From Planococcus shixiaomingii (GTDB taxonomy: Bacteria > Bacillota > Bacilli > Bacillales_A > Planococcaceae), in NCBI RefSeq assembly GCF_030413615.1, contig NZ_CP129236.1:96001-160000 (forward strand): a DNA stretch of 64,000 bases, given 5' to 3'. The notes beneath the pieces are model-generated. The model was not told where the DNA came from and made no database searches. It worked only from the letters and a program-made list of their open reading frames with translations. The position numbers and the translations under genes are program-made. The first letter of the stretch is position 1. Each line of letters begins with the position of its first letter. Shown here piece by piece: positions 21,164-33,784 of the stretch.

Positions 21164-21664
21164 ATGAGCAAAGCAGTTGAAACGAAAAAAGTTGTCGTAC
21201 AAACAATCGCTGATAAATTCGGTGCTGCAGCTTCGGTTGTAGTTGTTGATTATCGCGGATTGAATGTTGCCCAACTTACAGAACTTCGCAAACAGCTTCG
21301 TGAAGAAGGAATTGAGTTTAAAGTTTACAAAAACTCAATGACTCGCCGTGCGACAGAAATGCACGGACTTGAAGCGATCAACGAACACTTTGTAGGTCCA
21401 AACGCCATTGCATTTTCAAACGAAGATGTAGTAGCGCCAGCGAGAATCATCAACGATTTCGCTAAAAAGAACGAAGCACTTGAAATTAAAGCAGGTATTA
21501 TTGAAGGCACGATCGCATCAGCAGATGAGGTTAAAGCGTTGGCAGAACTTCCATCACGCGAAGGCCTACTTTCTATGCTACTCAGCGTACTTCAAGCTCC
21601 AATCCGCAACTTTGCTGCTACTACAAAAGCAGTTGCAGATTCAAAAGAAGAACAAGGCGCTTAA
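21164..21664 (+). CDS. rplJ: 50S ribosomal protein L10
   Basis: L10 anchors L12 dimers to the ribosomal stalk and is the regulator that binds its own leader. It has an N-terminal rRNA-binding domain ([20 protein letters not shown], about residues 27-46) and a C-terminal helix for L12 binding. Length 166 residues. ATG 21164 follows AGGAGGTG; the longer frame upstream overlaps the leader terminator and is not coding. Confidence 0.97.
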   Translation: MSKAVETKKVVVQTIADKFGAAASVVVVDYRGLNVAQLTELRKQLREEGIEFKVYKNSMTRRATEMHGLEAINEHFVGPNAIAFSNEDVVAPARIINDFAKKNEALEIKAGIIEGTIASADEVKALAELPSREGLLSMLLSVLQAPIRNFAATTKAVADSKEEQGA

Positions 21665-21716
21665 TAAGTTAGCCGGCTAGTTTTAAAAAATACCTAATCT
21701 ATAGGAGGAAATTATA

Positions 21717-22076
21717 ATGACACAAGAACAAATCTTAGACGCAATCAAAGAAATGACAGTTCTACAACTTAACGACCTAGTAAAAGCAATCGAAGAAGAG
21801 TTTGGCGTAACTGCTGCTGCTCCTGTTGCAGCTGCTGCAGGCGGCGCTGCTGTTGCTGAAGAGCAAACTGAATTTGATGTTATCCTTACTTCTGCAGGAG
21901 ACCAAAAAATCAAAGTTATCAAAGTAGTACGCGAAATCACTGGTCTTGGCTTGAAAGAAGCAAAAGGTCTTGTTGACGAAGCACCTAAAGCACTTAAAGA
22001 AGGCGTTTCTAAAGAAGATGCAGAAGAAATCAAAGGCAAACTTGAAGAAGTTGGCGCTGCAGTAGAAGTTAAGTAA
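21717..22076 (+). CDS. rplL: 50S ribosomal protein L7/L12
   Basis: L12 is the multicopy stalk protein that recruits translational GTPases. It has an N-terminal dimerisation helix pair, an alanine-rich hinge (about residues 35-50) and the C-terminal factor-binding domain with [18 protein letters not shown]. Length is 119 residues. A strong terminator follows. Confidence 0.98.
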   Translation: MTQEQILDAIKEMTVLQLNDLVKAIEEEFGVTAAAPVAAAAGGAAVAEEQTEFDVILTSAGDQKIKVIKVVREITGLGLKEAKGLVDEAPKALKEGVSKEDAEEIKGKLEEVGAAVEVK

Positions 22077-22100
22077 TTTTAAGAATTTAGTTAAAGACAG

Positions 22101-22134
22101 AAAAGCTCGTCAGTGCATACCGACGGGCTTTTTC
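22101..22134 (+). terminator. Terminator after rplL
   Basis: An eight-pair stem (AGCTCGTC with GACGGGCT, one wobble) is followed by TTTTTCTTCTTTTT. It ends the rplJL transcript before ybxB. Confidence 0.9.
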
Positions 22135-22197
22135 TTCTTTTTAAATTTAATTGTAAAACTCATTGTAAGAAATGGATCAATGTAAGGGGGGCTTCAT

Positions 22198-22800
22198 ATG
22201 TCGCAACATTACTATTCCAAAAATCCTCAAACAAAAAGCAATCCTCGAGAATGGACTTACACATTGCGAGGCGAGAAGTTCCATTTCCATACAGACGCAG
22301 GCGTTTTCAGTAAAGGCGAAGTGGATTTCGGTTCGCGTTTATTGATTGAAGCGTTTCAAGACTCAGAAGTAGATGGGCCGCTGTTGGATGTAGGGTGTGG
22401 ATATGGACCGATCGGGATGGCAATTGCAAGAGCATTTCCTCAAAAAGAAGTCCATATGGTAGACGTCAATACACGCGCAATTGATTTGGCTAAAAGGAAT
22501 GCGGATAAAAACGGCATTCAAAATGTAGTAATTTATGAAAGTGATGGATTGGCTTCAGTGAAAGTCGAAGGGTTTTCAGCAATTTTAACAAACCCGCCGA
22601 TCCGCGCAGGGAAAGAAACGATTTTTCGCTTCTATGAAGAGGCCTATGACAAGATGGCAAGTGGCGGATCTTTATGGGTAGTAATCCAGAAAAAGCAGGG
22701 CGCTCCTTCAACGCAAGAAAAGTTGGAAGAACTTTTTGGGGAAGTACGGGTAGCTGACAAGAAGAAAGGTTACTTTATTTTTGAAGCAAGAAAAATTTGA
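22198..22800 (+). CDS. ybxB: RsmC/YbxB-type class I SAM-dependent methyltransferase
   Basis: This 200-residue Rossmann-fold methyltransferase resembles the C-terminal catalytic half of RsmC (16S rRNA G1207 N2-methyltransferase). The SAM-binding motif is LLDVGCGYGPIGMAIA (about residues 62-77), and the NPPIRAGK motif near residue 130 matches the NPP(F/Y/I) signature of N-methyltransferases. It lies between rplL and rpoB, as ybxB does in B. subtilis. The rRNA target is inferred from the family. Confidence 0.9.
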   Translation: MSQHYYSKNPQTKSNPREWTYTLRGEKFHFHTDAGVFSKGEVDFGSRLLIEAFQDSEVDGPLLDVGCGYGPIGMAIARAFPQKEVHMVDVNTRAIDLAKRNADKNGIQNVVIYESDGLASVKVEGFSAILTNPPIRAGKETIFRFYEEAYDKMASGGSLWVVIQKKQGAPSTQEKLEELFGEVRVADKKKGYFIFEARKI

Positions 22801-22828
22801 CTTGACAAAACGCCTATGATATTATAAT
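22797..22828 (+). promoter_or_regulatory. Promoter of rpoB-rpoC
   Basis: Two overlapping readings exist: TTGACT (22797-22802) with TATTAT (22820-22825), spacer 17; and TTGACA (22802-22807) with TATAAT (22823-22828), spacer only 15. The first has the better spacing and the second the better boxes. Confidence 0.75.
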
Positions 22829-22852
22829 AAAATGCAAAATTTATTATTTTGA

Positions 22853-22943
22853 GGTCGTTTGCCCTTTTTCGGGCATGGCATGGCGACAGTGTGGATCACG
22901 TGTTAACCGAAAATGAGCTATATTTAGTCTCGTTTTCTTTTTG
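22853..22943 (+). promoter_or_regulatory. Structured rpoB leader with attenuator-like hairpin
   Basis: The leader first forms a hairpin from GTCG/CGAC closing GCCC/GGGC (about 22853-22886). A nine-pair stem follows, GAAAATGAG (22909-22917) with CTCGTTTTC (22929-22937), and then TTTTTGTCTTTT. This has the form of an intrinsic terminator about 70 bases before the rpoB start. Confidence 0.6.
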
Positions 22944-23015
22944 TCTTTTCGATATCATACACTATTTAGTGGAAATCGCAAAGACCTATAATCGTTTTAT
23001 TGAGGGGTGAATAAG

Positions 23016-26000
23016 TTGGCAGGTCAACTAGTTCAGTACGGTCAGCATCGTCAACGCAGAAGTTTTTCGAGAATCAGTGAAGTACTGGATCTTCCGAACT
23101 TGATTGAAATTCAGTCATCGTCTTATGAGTGGTTCCTTGAAGAAGGATTGCGCGAAATGTTCCGAGACATCTCGCCGATTGAAGATTTCACAGGAAATCT
23201 GTCGCTCGAGTTTGTTGATTACAGTCTCGCGGATCCAAAATATCCGGTTGATGAATCGAAGGAACGGGACGTAACTTACGCAGCTCCACTTCGCGTAAAA
23301 GTACGTCTTCATAACAAAGAAACGGACGAAGTGAAGGAACAAGACGTCTTTATGGGAGATTTCCCGTTAATGACGGAAACCGGAACTTTTGTGATCAATG
23401 GTGCGGAACGCGTTATCGTTTCTCAATTGGTACGTTCGCCGAGTGTTTATTTCCATGACAAAACAGACAAAAATGGTAAAAAAGGCTTTGGGGCTACGGT
23501 CATTCCAAACCGTGGTGCATGGCTTGAATACGAAACAGATGCTAAAGATGTTGTGTATGTTCGAATCGACCGTACACGTAAATTGCCTGTGACGGTTCTT
23601 TTAAGAGCGCTTGGATTCGGTTCCGATCAAGAAATCATTGATTTGCTTGGTGATAACGAATTCCTTCAAAATACGCTGGAAAAAGACAACACAGAAAGCA
23701 CAGAAAAAGCGCTTCTAGAAATTTATGAGCGTTTGCGCCCAGGCGAGCCACCAACAGTCGAAAGTGCTAAAAGCTTACTATATTCACGTTTCTTCGACCC
23801 AAAACGCTATGACTTAGCAAATGTGGGCCGCTATAAAATGAACAAAAAGCTACACATCAAAAATCGTTTATTCAATCAAACCATTGCTGAAACATTGGTT
23901 GATCCTGAAACAGGCGAAATTTTGGTTGAAGCTGGTACTTTAATCGACCGTCGAGTTCTGGATCGTTTGATTCCTAACTTGGAAAGTGGCGTAGGTTTCC
24001 ATACAGTGAACCCAGTAAACGGTGTTCTTGAAGGAGACGTAACACTTCAATCGGTTAAAATCTTTGCTCCAAATGATGAGAACCAGAAAGAAATTACGGT
24101 AATCAGTAATGCTTACGTGGAAGATAAGATTAAACATGTAACACCGGCTGATATCATTTCTTCTATTAGTTACTTCTTTAACCTACTTTACGGTGTTGGA
24201 AACACGGACGATATCGATCACCTTGGTAACCGCCGCCTTCGTTCGGTAGGGGAGCTATTGCAGAATCAGTTCCGCATTGGTTTATCCCGTATGGAGCGTG
24301 TAGTGCGTGAGCGTATGTCAATCAATGATACGCAAGCAATCGTACCGCAACAATTGATCAATATCCGTCCGGTTATTGCATCTATTAAAGAATTCTTCGG
24401 TAGTTCTCAGCTTTCTCAGTTTATGGACCAAACAAATCCATTAGCTGAATTGACGCATAAACGCCGTCTATCGGCGCTTGGACCCGGTGGTTTAACACGT
24501 GAACGTGCAGGCTTTGAAGTGCGTGACGTTCACTATTCCCACTATGGCCGCATGTGTCCAATTGAAACGCCTGAGGGCCCGAACATTGGTTTGATCAATA
24601 CGCTTTCTACTTTTGCGAAAGTAAATAAATTTGGTTTTATTGAAACGCCATATCGACGCGTCGATCCAGAAACCAGCATTGTAACAGAACATATTGATTA
24701 TCTGACGGCTGATGAAGAAGACAACTATGTAGTGGCGCAAGCCAATTCGCAATTGAACCCGGATGGTTCATTTGTCGAAGATGAAGTTGTTGCACGTTTC
24801 CGTGGTGAAAACACCGTTTACAAACGCAGCAGCATCGACTACATGGACGTTTCTCCTAAGCAAGTTGTATCTGTAGCGACAGCGTGTATCCCGTTCCTTG
24901 AAAATGACGACTCCAACCGAGCGTTGATGGGTGCGAACATGCAGCGTCAAGCTGTTCCATTGTTAAACCCTGAAGCGCCATTCGTTGGCACAGGAATGGA
25001 ACACCTTGCAGCACGTGACTCAGGAGCAGCAGTAATCGCTAAACACGATGGTATTGTTGAATCGGTAGAAGCGAAAGAAATTAAAGTTCGCAACATTGAA
25101 GAAGTCGACGGCCAAGAAGTAAAAGGCGACGTAACTACGTACAGATTGCAAAAGTTTGTCCGTTCTAACCAAGGGACTAGCTATAATCAACGTCCAATTG
25201 TAAAAGTGGGCGACCGCGTGTCAAAACGCGATATTCTAGCAGACGGTCCTTCAATGGAACGCGGAGAAATGGCATTAGGACGTAACGTATTAGTTGCATT
25301 TATGACATGGGATGGCTTCAACTATGAAGATGCGATCATAATGAGTGAACGTTTAGTTAAAGACGATGTTTACACATCTGTCCATATTGAAGAATATGAA
25401 TCAGATTCACGCGATACGAAACTTGGGCCTGAAGAAATTACACGCGATATCCCGAACGTTGGAGAAGATGCGCTTCGTAATTTGGACGACCGAGGAATTA
25501 TCCGTGTCGGAGCAGAAGTAAAAGACGGCGATATTCTCGTTGGTAAAGTCACTCCTAAAGGGGTTACAGAGCTAACTGCAGAAGAACGCCTCTTGCATGC
25601 AATCTTTGGTGAAAAAGCGCGTGAAGTACGTGATACGTCTCTAAGAGTGCCTCACGGTGCTGGCGGTATCGTACTTGATGTGAAAATCTTCAATCGTGAA
25701 GATGGCGATGAGTTGCCACCAGGCGTTAACCAATTGGTCCGCGCTTATATCGTTCAGAAACGTAAAATTTCAGTCGGCGATAAGATGGCCGGACGTCACG
25801 GTAACAAAGGTGTTATTTCACGCATTCTTCCTGAAGAAGATATGCCGTTTATGCCAGATGGCACTCCAGTCGACATCATGCTTAACCCGCTTGGTGTACC
25901 TTCGCGGATGAACATCGGGCAAGTACTGGAATTGCATTTAGGTATGGCTTCCCGTTCACTTGGAATTCATATGGCGTCTTCAGTATTTGATGGTGCCAAT

Positions 26001-26570
26001 GAAGAAGATGTATGGGGAACAATGGAAGAGGCAGGAATGTCGCGTGACGGGAAAACTGTTCTTTATGACGGCCGTTCCGGTGAAGCATTCGATAACCGTG
26101 TATCTGTAGGGATCATGTACATGATCAAACTTGCGCACATGGTTGACGATAAATTGCACGCCCGTTCAACTGGTCCTTACTCACTTGTTACTCAGCAGCC
26201 TCTTGGCGGTAAAGCTCAGTTCGGTGGACAGCGTTTCGGTGAAATGGAAGTATGGGCACTCGAAGCTTATGGTGCTGCTCATACCCTTCAAGAAATCTTG
26301 ACAGTCAAGTCGGATGACGTAGTTGGACGTGTTAAAACGTATGAAGCTATTGTCAAAGGCGAAAGCGTACCAGAGCCAAGTGTTCCTGAATCATTCAAAG
26401 TATTGATTAAAGAACTTCAAAGTTTAGGTATGGATGTTAAGATGTTGACGATTGACGATGAAGAAATTGAATTGCGCGATTTGGACGAAGAAGACGATCT
26501 TCAGCCAGCTGATTCATTAAATATCTTGCCAATTGCAGATAAAGAAGCACCTGTTGGAACAATTGATTAA
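23016..26570 (+). CDS. rpoB: DNA-directed RNA polymerase subunit beta
   Basis: RpoB is the second largest core subunit of RNA polymerase. The rifampicin region [18 protein letters not shown] begins at residue 462, and the commonly mutated residues (Gln, Asp, His, Ser) appear wild type. The conserved C-terminal blocks [13 protein letters not shown] and [20 protein letters not shown] are intact. Length 1184 residues with an acidic tail. I chose the TTG at 23016 ([16 protein letters not shown]), spaced from GAGGGGTGA; B. subtilis also starts rpoB this way. The alternative GTG at 23007 lies in the ribosome binding site. Confidence 0.98.
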   Translation: MAGQLVQYGQHRQRRSFSRISEVLDLPNLIEIQSSSYEWFLEEGLREMFRDISPIEDFTGNLSLEFVDYSLADPKYPVDESKERDVTYAAPLRVKVRLHNKETDEVKEQDVFMGDFPLMTETGTFVINGAERVIVSQLVRSPSVYFHDKTDKNGKKGFGATVIPNRGAWLEYETDAKDVVYVRIDRTRKLPVTVLLRALGFGSDQEIIDLLGDNEFLQNTLEKDNTESTEKALLEIYERLRPGEPPTVESAKSLLYSRFFDPKRYDLANVGRYKMNKKLHIKNRLFNQTIAETLVDPETGEILVEAGTLIDRRVLDRLIPNLESGVGFHTVNPVNGVLEGDVTLQSVKIFAPNDENQKEITVISNAYVEDKIKHVTPADIISSISYFFNLLYGVGNTDDIDHLGNRRLRSVGELLQNQFRIGLSRMERVVRERMSINDTQAIVPQQLINIRPVIASIKEFFGSSQLSQFMDQTNPLAELTHKRRLSALGPGGLTRERAGFEVRDVHYSHYGRMCPIETPEGPNIGLINTLSTFAKVNKFGFIETPYRRVDPETSIVTEHIDYLTADEEDNYVVAQANSQLNPDGSFVEDEVVARFRGENTVYKRSSIDYMDVSPKQVVSVATACIPFLENDDSNRALMGANMQRQAVPLLNPEAPFVGTGMEHLAARDSGAAVIAKHDGIVESVEAKEIKVRNIEEVDGQEVKGDVTTYRLQKFVRSNQGTSYNQRPIVKVGDRVSKRDILADGPSMERGEMALGRNVLVAFMTWDGFNYEDAIIMSERLVKDDVYTSVHIEEYESDSRDTKLGPEEITRDIPNVGEDALRNLDDRGIIRVGAEVKDGDILVGKVTPKGVTELTAEERLLHAIFGEKAREVRDTSLRVPHGAGGIVLDVKIFNREDGDELPPGVNQLVRAYIVQKRKISVGDKMAGRHGNKGVISRILPEEDMPFMPDGTPVDIMLNPLGVPSRMNIGQVLELHLGMASRSLGIHMASSVFDGANEEDVWGTMEEAGMSRDGKTVLYDGRSGEAFDNRVSVGIMYMIKLAHMVDDKLHARSTGPYSLVTQQPLGGKAQFGGQRFGEMEVWALEAYGAAHTLQEILTVKSDDVVGRVKTYEAIVKGESVPEPSVPESFKVLIKELQSLGMDVKMLTIDDEEIELRDLDEEDDLQPADSLNILPIADKEAPVGTID

Positions 26571-26677
26571 TAACATTTGGGATCGAACGGTACTAACCGG
26601 CCGTTCGGCTTCCATTTGCTTGGTTACAAACGAGGAAGAGCCGTGCAGAAACTCGAGACAAAAGGGAGGTAGGCTCC

Positions 26678-29600
26678 TTGATAGATGTTAACAATTTTGA
26701 GTACATGAAAATCGGATTAGCGTCACCCGATAAAATTCGCTCATGGTCTTATGGAGAAGTCAAAAAGCCAGAAACAATTAACTACCGTACATTAAAACCT
26801 GAAAAAGACGGTTTGTTCTGTGAACGTATTTTCGGTCCTACAAAAGACTGGGAATGTCATTGCGGAAAATACAAACGTGTTCGTTATAAAGGTGTTGTCT
26901 GTGATCGCTGTGGCGTTGAAGTTACGCGTTCAAAAGTAAGACGTGAACGTATGGGCCACATTGAACTTGCAGCTCCTGTTTCACATATCTGGTATTTCAA
27001 AGGGATTCCGAGCCGTATGGGCCTTATCTTGGATATGTCCCCGCGCTCACTCGAAGAAGTTATCTATTTTGCTTCTTATGTAGTAATCGACCCTGCGGAT
27101 ACACCGCTTGAAAAGAAACAACTTCTTTCTGAAAAAGAATACCGTGCATATCGCGATAAGTTCGGCAAGAAATTCCAAGCTGCGATGGGAGCAGAAGCGA
27201 TCAAACGACTTCTACAAGAAATCGATCTTGAACGTGAAACTGACTCATTGAAAGAAGAATTGAAAACGGCTCAAGGCCAACGCCGCACTCGTGCGATTAA
27301 ACGTCTTGAAGTGGTGGAATCTTTCCGTAACTCAGGAAACAACCCTGATTGGATGATTCTAGATGTTCTTCCAGTTATTCCACCTGAACTACGTCCGATG
27401 GTTCAATTAGACGGTGGCCGCTTTGCGACTTCCGATTTAAACGATCTTTATCGCCGCGTAATCAACCGGAACAACCGCTTGAAACGATTGTTAGATCTTG
27501 GTGCTCCAAGCATTATTGTTCAAAACGAAAAACGTATGCTTCAGGAAGCTGTAGATGCGTTGATCGACAATGGTCGTCGTGGCCGTCCTGTTACCGGACC
27601 GGGTAACCGTCCATTGAAATCTCTTTCTCATATGCTGAAAGGGAAACAAGGGCGCTTCCGCCAAAACCTTCTTGGTAAACGTGTTGACTATTCAGGGCGT
27701 TCCGTTATCGTTGTGGGACCAAACTTGAAAATGTATCAGTGCGGCTTGCCGAAGGGAATGGCAATCGAGTTGTTCAAGCCTTTCGTTATGAAAGAGCTTG
27801 TTGAACGCGGACTTGCTCACAACATTAAGAGCGCAAAGCGCAAAATTGAACGTCTTCATTCTGAAGTTTGGGATGTACTTGAAGATGTCATCAAGGAGCA
27901 TCCGGTTCTATTGAACCGAGCACCGACCCTTCATAGACTTGGTATTCAAGCATTTGAACCGACTCTTGTTGAAGGAAAAGCGATCCGTCTTCATCCACTT
28001 GTATGTACTGCATACAACGCCGATTTCGATGGTGACCAAATGGCTGTTCACGTACCGTTATCATCCGAAGCACAAGCAGAAGCAAGACTTTTGATGCTTG
28101 CAGCTCAAAACATTTTGAACCCGAAAGATGGAAAACCTGTTGTAACACCATCTCAGGATATGGTTTTAGGAAACTATTACTTAACTCTTGAGCGTGAAGG
28201 TGCTACAGGAGAAGGTGCTACTTTTACCGGACCGGAAGAAGTAATGATCGCTTATCAAACAGGCCACGTCCATCTTCATACACGAATCGCAGTTTTAGCG
28301 GGATCGGTTAATAACCCGACATTTACAAAAGAACAAAACAAAATGCTATTGCTGACTACGGTTGGTAAAGTCATTTTCAATGAAATTTTGCCAAAGTCGT
28401 TCCCTTATATAAACGAACCAACAAATTACAACTTGCAAGTAGAAACACCAGCCAAGTATTTCGTGCCGACTACTACAGATGTCCGCCGTTATATTCAAGA
28501 AGCTGAGCTAGTAACACCATTTAAAAAGAAAATCCTTGGAGAAATCATCGCTGAAGTATTCACGCGTTTCCATATTACGGAAACTTCAAGAATGCTTGAC
28601 CGTATGAAGAGCCTTGGCTTTAAATACTCAACTCAAGCCGGTATTACAGTTGGAGTGGCAGACATTGTCGTACTTCCTGATAAAGGTGAAATTTTGATTG
28701 AAGCACAAGCGAACGTTGACAAGGTAATGAAACAGTTCCGCCGCGGACTCATTACTGAAGAAGAGCGTTATGCACGTGTCATCTCTTACTGGAGTAGCGC
28801 GAAAGACGTTATTCAAGAAAAGTTGATGGCTTCTCTTGATAAGACCAACCCGATTTACATGATGAGTGACTCTGGTGCCCGTGGTAACGCGTCCAACTTT
28901 ACACAGCTCGCTGGTATGCGCGGACTTATGGCCAACCCGGCTGGTCGTATCATTGAACTCCCAATCAAATCTTCATTCCGTGAAGGTTTGACAGTACTCG
29001 AATACTTCATTTCAACTCACGGTGCGCGTAAAGGTCTTGCCGATACAGCACTGAAAACAGCCGATTCAGGGTATTTGACTCGTCGCTTGGTAGACGTTGC
29101 ACAAGATGCGATTGTCCGCGAAAACGATTGTGGCACAGACCGTGGTTTGCTTGTTGGGGCGTTAATGGAAGGTACGGAAGTTATTGAAGAGCTTGACGAG
29201 CGTATTGTTGGCCGCCATGCGAAGAAAACTGTCCGCCATCCTGAGACAAAAGAAGTGATTGTAGCAAAAGATGAATTGATTACTCAAGATTTGTCTCGCC
29301 TTGTTGTTGATGCGGGCATCAAAGAAGTTACGATTCGTTCTGCATTTACTTGCAATACAAAGCACGGCGTTTGTAAGAAATGCTACGGTACAAACTTGGC
29401 GACTGGTGACGAAGTTGAAGTGGGCGAAGCAGTAGGAATTATTGCAGCTCAATCAATCGGTGAACCAGGAACTCAGCTTACAATGCGTACATTCCATACA
29501 GGTGGGGTTGCGGGTGATGATATTACCCAAGGTCTTCCACGTATCCAAGAAATTTTTGAATCGCGTAATCCAAAAGGGCAAGCTGTTATTTCTGAAATCA

Positions 29601-30283
29601 ACGGTACTATCACCGAAATTGATGAGATTAGAGAAGGCCTGAAGGAAATTACGATTCAAGGAGACGTTGAAACCCGTAAATACCTCGCTCCTTATAATGC
29701 ACGCCTAAAAGTCCAGCTGAATGATCCAATTCGCCGCGGTGAAGTATTAACTGACGGTTCAATTGATCCAAAGCAATTGCTGCAAGTTAAAGATGTACAA
29801 TCTGTACAAGTTTATCTATTGAAAGAAGTTCAAAAAGTTTACCGTATGCAGGGTGTTGAAATCGGCGATAAGCACGTTGAAGTTATGGTTCGTCAAATGT
29901 TCCGTAAAGTTCGCGTAATCGAAGCCGGTGATACTGATTTGCTTCCAGGTTCACTTTTGGATATTCACCAATTTACAGAAGCAAACGTGAAAGCTGTTCT
30001 AGAAGGCAACTTGCCTGCTACAAGCCGTCCTGTTATTCTCGGGATCACAAAAGCTTCTCTTGAAACAGAATCATTCCTATCAGCAGCGTCCTTCCAAGAA
30101 ACGACTCGTGTCCTAACAGATGCAGCCATCAAAGGGAAGCGCGATGAATTATTAGGTTTGAAAGAAAACGTCATTATTGGTAAACTTGTTCCGGCGGGAA
30201 CTGGTATGCAACGTTATCGCCAGATCAAGATTGCTCAAAATGAAAAGCGTGAACAAGCAGAAGCAGTCAGCACAGAATCTTAA
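26678..30283 (+). CDS. rpoC: DNA-directed RNA polymerase subunit beta'
   Basis: RpoC holds the catalytic magnesium of RNA polymerase in [12 protein letters not shown] (three Asp at residues 449-453). The N-terminal zinc site ([20 protein letters not shown], from about residue 60) and the later [13 protein letters not shown] cluster are present, as is the bridge-helix region. Length 1201 residues. The start is a TTG at 26678, giving the family N terminus (M)IDVNNFEYM, with GGGAGGTAGG upstream. The 107-base gap to rpoB contains only a short hairpin. Confidence 0.98.
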   Translation: MIDVNNFEYMKIGLASPDKIRSWSYGEVKKPETINYRTLKPEKDGLFCERIFGPTKDWECHCGKYKRVRYKGVVCDRCGVEVTRSKVRRERMGHIELAAPVSHIWYFKGIPSRMGLILDMSPRSLEEVIYFASYVVIDPADTPLEKKQLLSEKEYRAYRDKFGKKFQAAMGAEAIKRLLQEIDLERETDSLKEELKTAQGQRRTRAIKRLEVVESFRNSGNNPDWMILDVLPVIPPELRPMVQLDGGRFATSDLNDLYRRVINRNNRLKRLLDLGAPSIIVQNEKRMLQEAVDALIDNGRRGRPVTGPGNRPLKSLSHMLKGKQGRFRQNLLGKRVDYSGRSVIVVGPNLKMYQCGLPKGMAIELFKPFVMKELVERGLAHNIKSAKRKIERLHSEVWDVLEDVIKEHPVLLNRAPTLHRLGIQAFEPTLVEGKAIRLHPLVCTAYNADFDGDQMAVHVPLSSEAQAEARLLMLAAQNILNPKDGKPVVTPSQDMVLGNYYLTLEREGATGEGATFTGPEEVMIAYQTGHVHLHTRIAVLAGSVNNPTFTKEQNKMLLLTTVGKVIFNEILPKSFPYINEPTNYNLQVETPAKYFVPTTTDVRRYIQEAELVTPFKKKILGEIIAEVFTRFHITETSRMLDRMKSLGFKYSTQAGITVGVADIVVLPDKGEILIEAQANVDKVMKQFRRGLITEEERYARVISYWSSAKDVIQEKLMASLDKTNPIYMMSDSGARGNASNFTQLAGMRGLMANPAGRIIELPIKSSFREGLTVLEYFISTHGARKGLADTALKTADSGYLTRRLVDVAQDAIVRENDCGTDRGLLVGALMEGTEVIEELDERIVGRHAKKTVRHPETKEVIVAKDELITQDLSRLVVDAGIKEVTIRSAFTCNTKHGVCKKCYGTNLATGDEVEVGEAVGIIAAQSIGEPGTQLTMRTFHTGGVAGDDITQGLPRIQEIFESRNPKGQAVISEINGTITEIDEIREGLKEITIQGDVETRKYLAPYNARLKVQLNDPIRRGEVLTDGSIDPKQLLQVKDVQSVQVYLLKEVQKVYRMQGVEIGDKHVEVMVRQMFRKVRVIEAGDTDLLPGSLLDIHQFTEANVKAVLEGNLPATSRPVILGITKASLETESFLSAASFQETTRVLTDAAIKGKRDELLGLKENVIIGKLVPAGTGMQRYRQIKIAQNEKREQAEAVSTES

Positions 30284-30299
30284 TAAGAGGTTATTGATT

Positions 30300-30334
30300 C
30301 CGGAAAGTTTAATAAAAACTTTCCGGGATTTTTT
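30300..30334 (+). terminator. Terminator after rpoC
   Basis: A perfect ten-pair stem (CCGGAAAGTT with AACTTTCCGG) with a seven-base loop is followed by a T run. It closes the rpoBC transcript. Confidence 0.93.
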
Positions 30335-30343
30335 AAGAATCGG

Positions 30344-30372
30344 TTGACACTGACAACGGAGAATGATAACAT
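30344..30372 (+). promoter_or_regulatory. Promoter of rpsL-rpsG-fusA
   Basis: TTGACA and TAACAT lie 17 bases apart, ten bases after the rpoC terminator. It gives the str operon its own start. Confidence 0.82.
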
Positions 30373-30379
30373 ATTGAGG

Positions 30380-30603
30380 GTTGATGTTTAACGGTCTGTT
30401 ACTGCTCAATTTAAAATCATCAGATTAACTATTAAAGTAGTTTCAGATAAGTAAAACGATCAGCGGTAAAACAACAGTAAGCGCCTGAACGGTTACTGGA
30501 TACCAGTTTTTGTGTAGAAAACACAAAGACTTTGTTTTTACCCAAAAAATGAACCACCTGGATATGTGGTATTAGAACACCTTTTGAGAGGAGGAAAAAA
30601 TCA
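30380..30603 (+). other. Long rpsL 5' leader without a gene
   Basis: About 225 bases separate the promoter from rpsL. I see no open frame for an L7Ae-like protein, which occupies this place in B. subtilis. Two hairpins stand out: eight pairs around a TAGAAA-type loop near 30510-30530 and CCAC/GTGG near 30553-30568. A binding site for a repressor ribosomal protein (S7 or S12) is possible but not shown. Confidence 0.5.
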
Positions 30604-31023
30604 ATGCCTACTATTAACCAATTAGTAAACAAACCTCGTAAACCAAAAAGCACGAAATCAGGCTCACCAGCGTTGAACAAAGGCTATAACAGTTTCCAAA
30701 AGTCTCAGACTAATGTTACCTCGCCTCAAAAACGTGGAGTTTGTACTCGTGTGGGTACGATGACACCAAAAAAACCAAACTCAGCATTGCGTAAATACGC
30801 ACGTGTGCGTTTGACAAACCAACTTGAGGTTAATGCTTACATCCCTGGAGAAGGCCACAACCTTCAAGAGCACAGTGTAATTCTTCTTCGCGGCGGACGC
30901 GTAAAAGATTTACCGGGTGTACGTTACCATATCGTACGTGGAGCACTTGATACTGCTGGAGTAAACGGCCGTATGCAAGGACGTTCTAAATACGGAACTA
31001 AACGCCCTAAAGAAAAAAAATAA
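30604..31023 (+). CDS. rpsL: 30S ribosomal protein S12
   Basis: S12 lies at the decoding centre. The block [15 protein letters not shown] (about residues 53-67) keeps the lysine whose mutation gives streptomycin resistance, so the protein looks wild type. A second conserved block is [14 protein letters not shown]. Length is 139 residues. Start ATG 30604 follows GAGAGGAGG. Confidence 0.98.
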   Translation: MPTINQLVNKPRKPKSTKSGSPALNKGYNSFQKSQTNVTSPQKRGVCTRVGTMTPKKPNSALRKYARVRLTNQLEVNAYIPGEGHNLQEHSVILLRGGRVKDLPGVRYHIVRGALDTAGVNGRMQGRSKYGTKRPKEKK

Positions 31024-31539
<516 letters not shown>

Positions 31540-31590
31540 TTTCTTTCGAGATGTTAAAATCTTAATCCGAGACGGAAGGAGAAAAACAAC

Positions 31591-33669
31591 ATGGCAAGAG
31601 AGTTCTCCTTAGACAAAACACGTAATATCGGAATCATGGCACACATTGATGCCGGTAAAACGACTACTACGGAGCGTATTTTATACTACACAGGTAAAAT
31701 CCATAAAATTGGGGAAACGCATGAAGGTGCTTCTCAAATGGACTGGATGGAGCAGGAGCAAGAACGTGGAATTACAATCACATCTGCTGCTACAACTGCT
31801 TCATGGAAAAACCACCGTGTTAACATCATCGATACTCCTGGACACGTAGATTTCACTGTTGAAGTCGAACGTTCATTGCGCGTTCTTGATGGTGCTGTTA
31901 CAGTTCTTGATGCTCAATCAGGTGTTGAGCCTCAGACTGAAACCGTTTGGCGTCAAGCTACAACTTACGGAGTTCCACGTATCGTATTCATTAACAAAAT
32001 GGATAAAATCGGTGCTGATTTCCTTTACTCTGTAGGTACATTACACGATCGCCTACAAGCTAATGCACATCCGATCCAGTTGCCAATCGGCGCAGAAGAC
32101 GACTTTTCAGCAATTATCGATTTAGTTGAAATGAAGGCTCGCTTCTATGCAAACGATTTGGGAACTGAAATCACAGAAGGAGATATTCCTGAAGAGTACA
32201 AAGAACTTGCTGAAGAATGGCATACTAAATTAGTAGAAGCTGTTGCTGAGCTTGATGAAGACTTGATGGAAAAATACCTTGGCGGGGAAGAAATCACAAA
32301 AGAAGAACTTAAAGCGGCTATCCGTAAAGGAACATTAGACGTTGAGTTTTACCCAGTGGTTTGCGGAACTGCATTCAAAAACAAAGGGGTTCAATTAATG
32401 CTTGATGCAGTAATTGATTACCTACCATCACCACTTGATGTACCACCTATGACTGGTGTTCTTCCAGATTCAGATGAAGAAGTTATTCGTAAACCTAGCG
32501 AAGATGAGCCATTCTCTGCACTAGCGTTTAAAGTAATGACGGATCCATACGTTGGGAAATTGACTTTCTTCCGTGTGTATTCCGGTTCTCTTAAATCTGG
32601 CTCTTATGTTCAGAACTCTTCTAAAGGCAAGCGTGAGCGCGTAGGACGTATCCTTCAAATGCACGCAAACTCCCGTGAAGAAATTGCTGAAGTATATTGC
32701 GGAGATATTGCTGCTGCTATCGGGCTTAAAGATACATCAACAGGTGATACTTTAAGTGACGAGAAACATCAGGTAATTCTTGAGCGTATGGTATTCCCAG
32801 AACCTGTTATCTCACTTTCTGTGGAACCTAAGTCTAAAGCCGATCAAGACAAAATGGGTCAAGCCCTTGCGAAATTGCAAGAAGAAGATCCAACTTTCCG
32901 TGCGCACACTGACCAGGAAACTGGCCAAACAATCATCGCAGGTATGGGTGAACTTCACCTTGATATCCTAGTTGACCGTATGCGCCGTGAGTTCAACGTA
33001 GAAGCTAACGTGGGTGCACCTCAGGTATCTTACCGTGAGACATTCCGTCAGTCTGCTAAAGTCGAAGGTAAATTCGTACGCCAATCTGGTGGACGCGGAC
33101 AATTCGGACACGTTTGGATTGAATTCTCTCCAAACGAAGAAGGAGCAGGTTTTGAATTTGAGAATGGTATCGTTGGTGGTGTTGTTCCACGTGAATACAT
33201 CCCAGCAGTTGAAGCGGGTCTTCGCGACTCTCTAGACAACGGTGTTATTGCCGGATATCCATTGATCGATATCAAAGCTCGTTTGTTCGACGGATCTTAT
33301 CATGATGTTGACTCGAACGAAATGGCATTTAAAGTTGCTGCTTCTATGGCACTTAAAAATGCAATCTCTAAAGTTAACCCGGTTCTTCTTGAGCCAATTA
33401 TGCGTGTTGAGGTTGTTATCCCTGAGGAATACCTTGGAGATATCATGGGTGACATTACGTCACGCCGCGGACGTGTAGAAGGTATGGACGCTCGCGGAAA
33501 CGCGCAAGTAGTTCGTGCTATGGTACCTCTTGCTGAAATGTTTGGTTATGCAACTTCATTGCGTTCTAACACGCAAGGCCGCGGTGTGTTCTCAATGCAC
33601 TTCGATCACTATGAAGAAGTACCAAAATCTATTTCTGAAGAGATTATCAAAAAAAATAAAGGTCAATAA
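31591..33669 (+). CDS. fusA: Elongation factor G
   Basis: EF-G is the GTPase that drives translocation and, with RRF, ribosome recycling. G1 is AHIDAGKTT (residues 17-25), G3 DTPGHVDF and G4 NKMDK. Domains II-V follow, including the domain IV tip with [11 protein letters not shown]. Length 692 residues. No fusidic acid resistance change is obvious by eye. Confidence 0.98.
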   Translation: MAREFSLDKTRNIGIMAHIDAGKTTTTERILYYTGKIHKIGETHEGASQMDWMEQEQERGITITSAATTASWKNHRVNIIDTPGHVDFTVEVERSLRVLDGAVTVLDAQSGVEPQTETVWRQATTYGVPRIVFINKMDKIGADFLYSVGTLHDRLQANAHPIQLPIGAEDDFSAIIDLVEMKARFYANDLGTEITEGDIPEEYKELAEEWHTKLVEAVAELDEDLMEKYLGGEEITKEELKAAIRKGTLDVEFYPVVCGTAFKNKGVQLMLDAVIDYLPSPLDVPPMTGVLPDSDEEVIRKPSEDEPFSALAFKVMTDPYVGKLTFFRVYSGSLKSGSYVQNSSKGKRERVGRILQMHANSREEIAEVYCGDIAAAIGLKDTSTGDTLSDEKHQVILERMVFPEPVISLSVEPKSKADQDKMGQALAKLQEEDPTFRAHTDQETGQTIIAGMGELHLDILVDRMRREFNVEANVGAPQVSYRETFRQSAKVEGKFVRQSGGRGQFGHVWIEFSPNEEGAGFEFENGIVGGVVPREYIPAVEAGLRDSLDNGVIAGYPLIDIKARLFDGSYHDVDSNEMAFKVAASMALKNAISKVNPVLLEPIMRVEVVIPEEYLGDIMGDITSRRGRVEGMDARGNAQVVRAMVPLAEMFGYATSLRSNTQGRGVFSMHFDHYEEVPKSISEEIIKKNKGQ

Positions 33670-33698
33670 TTGAAATTTGATCTTTAATAACGTATAAA
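33670..33698 (+). promoter_or_regulatory. Promoter of tuf
   Basis: TTGAAA and TATAAA lie 17 bases apart and begin directly after the fusA stop. tuf can thus be transcribed apart from the rest of the str operon. Confidence 0.6.
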
Positions 33699-33709
33699 TA
33701 ATTTGTATG

Positions 33710-33741
33710 CCTAGAGTAATAGGGCCCTATTACTCTGGCAC
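33710..33741 (+). repeat. Long palindrome in the tuf 5' leader
   Basis: Bases 33713-33724 (AGAGTAATAGGG) are followed without a gap by their exact reverse complement (33725-33736). Flanking GCC/GGC pairs extend the stem with one bulged T. No T run follows, so it is not a normal terminator. It lies just after the predicted transcription start. Confidence 0.75.
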
Positions 33742-33784
33742 TTCAAATTACCGAATAACTTACATTTTGAGGAGGATTTTTCTA

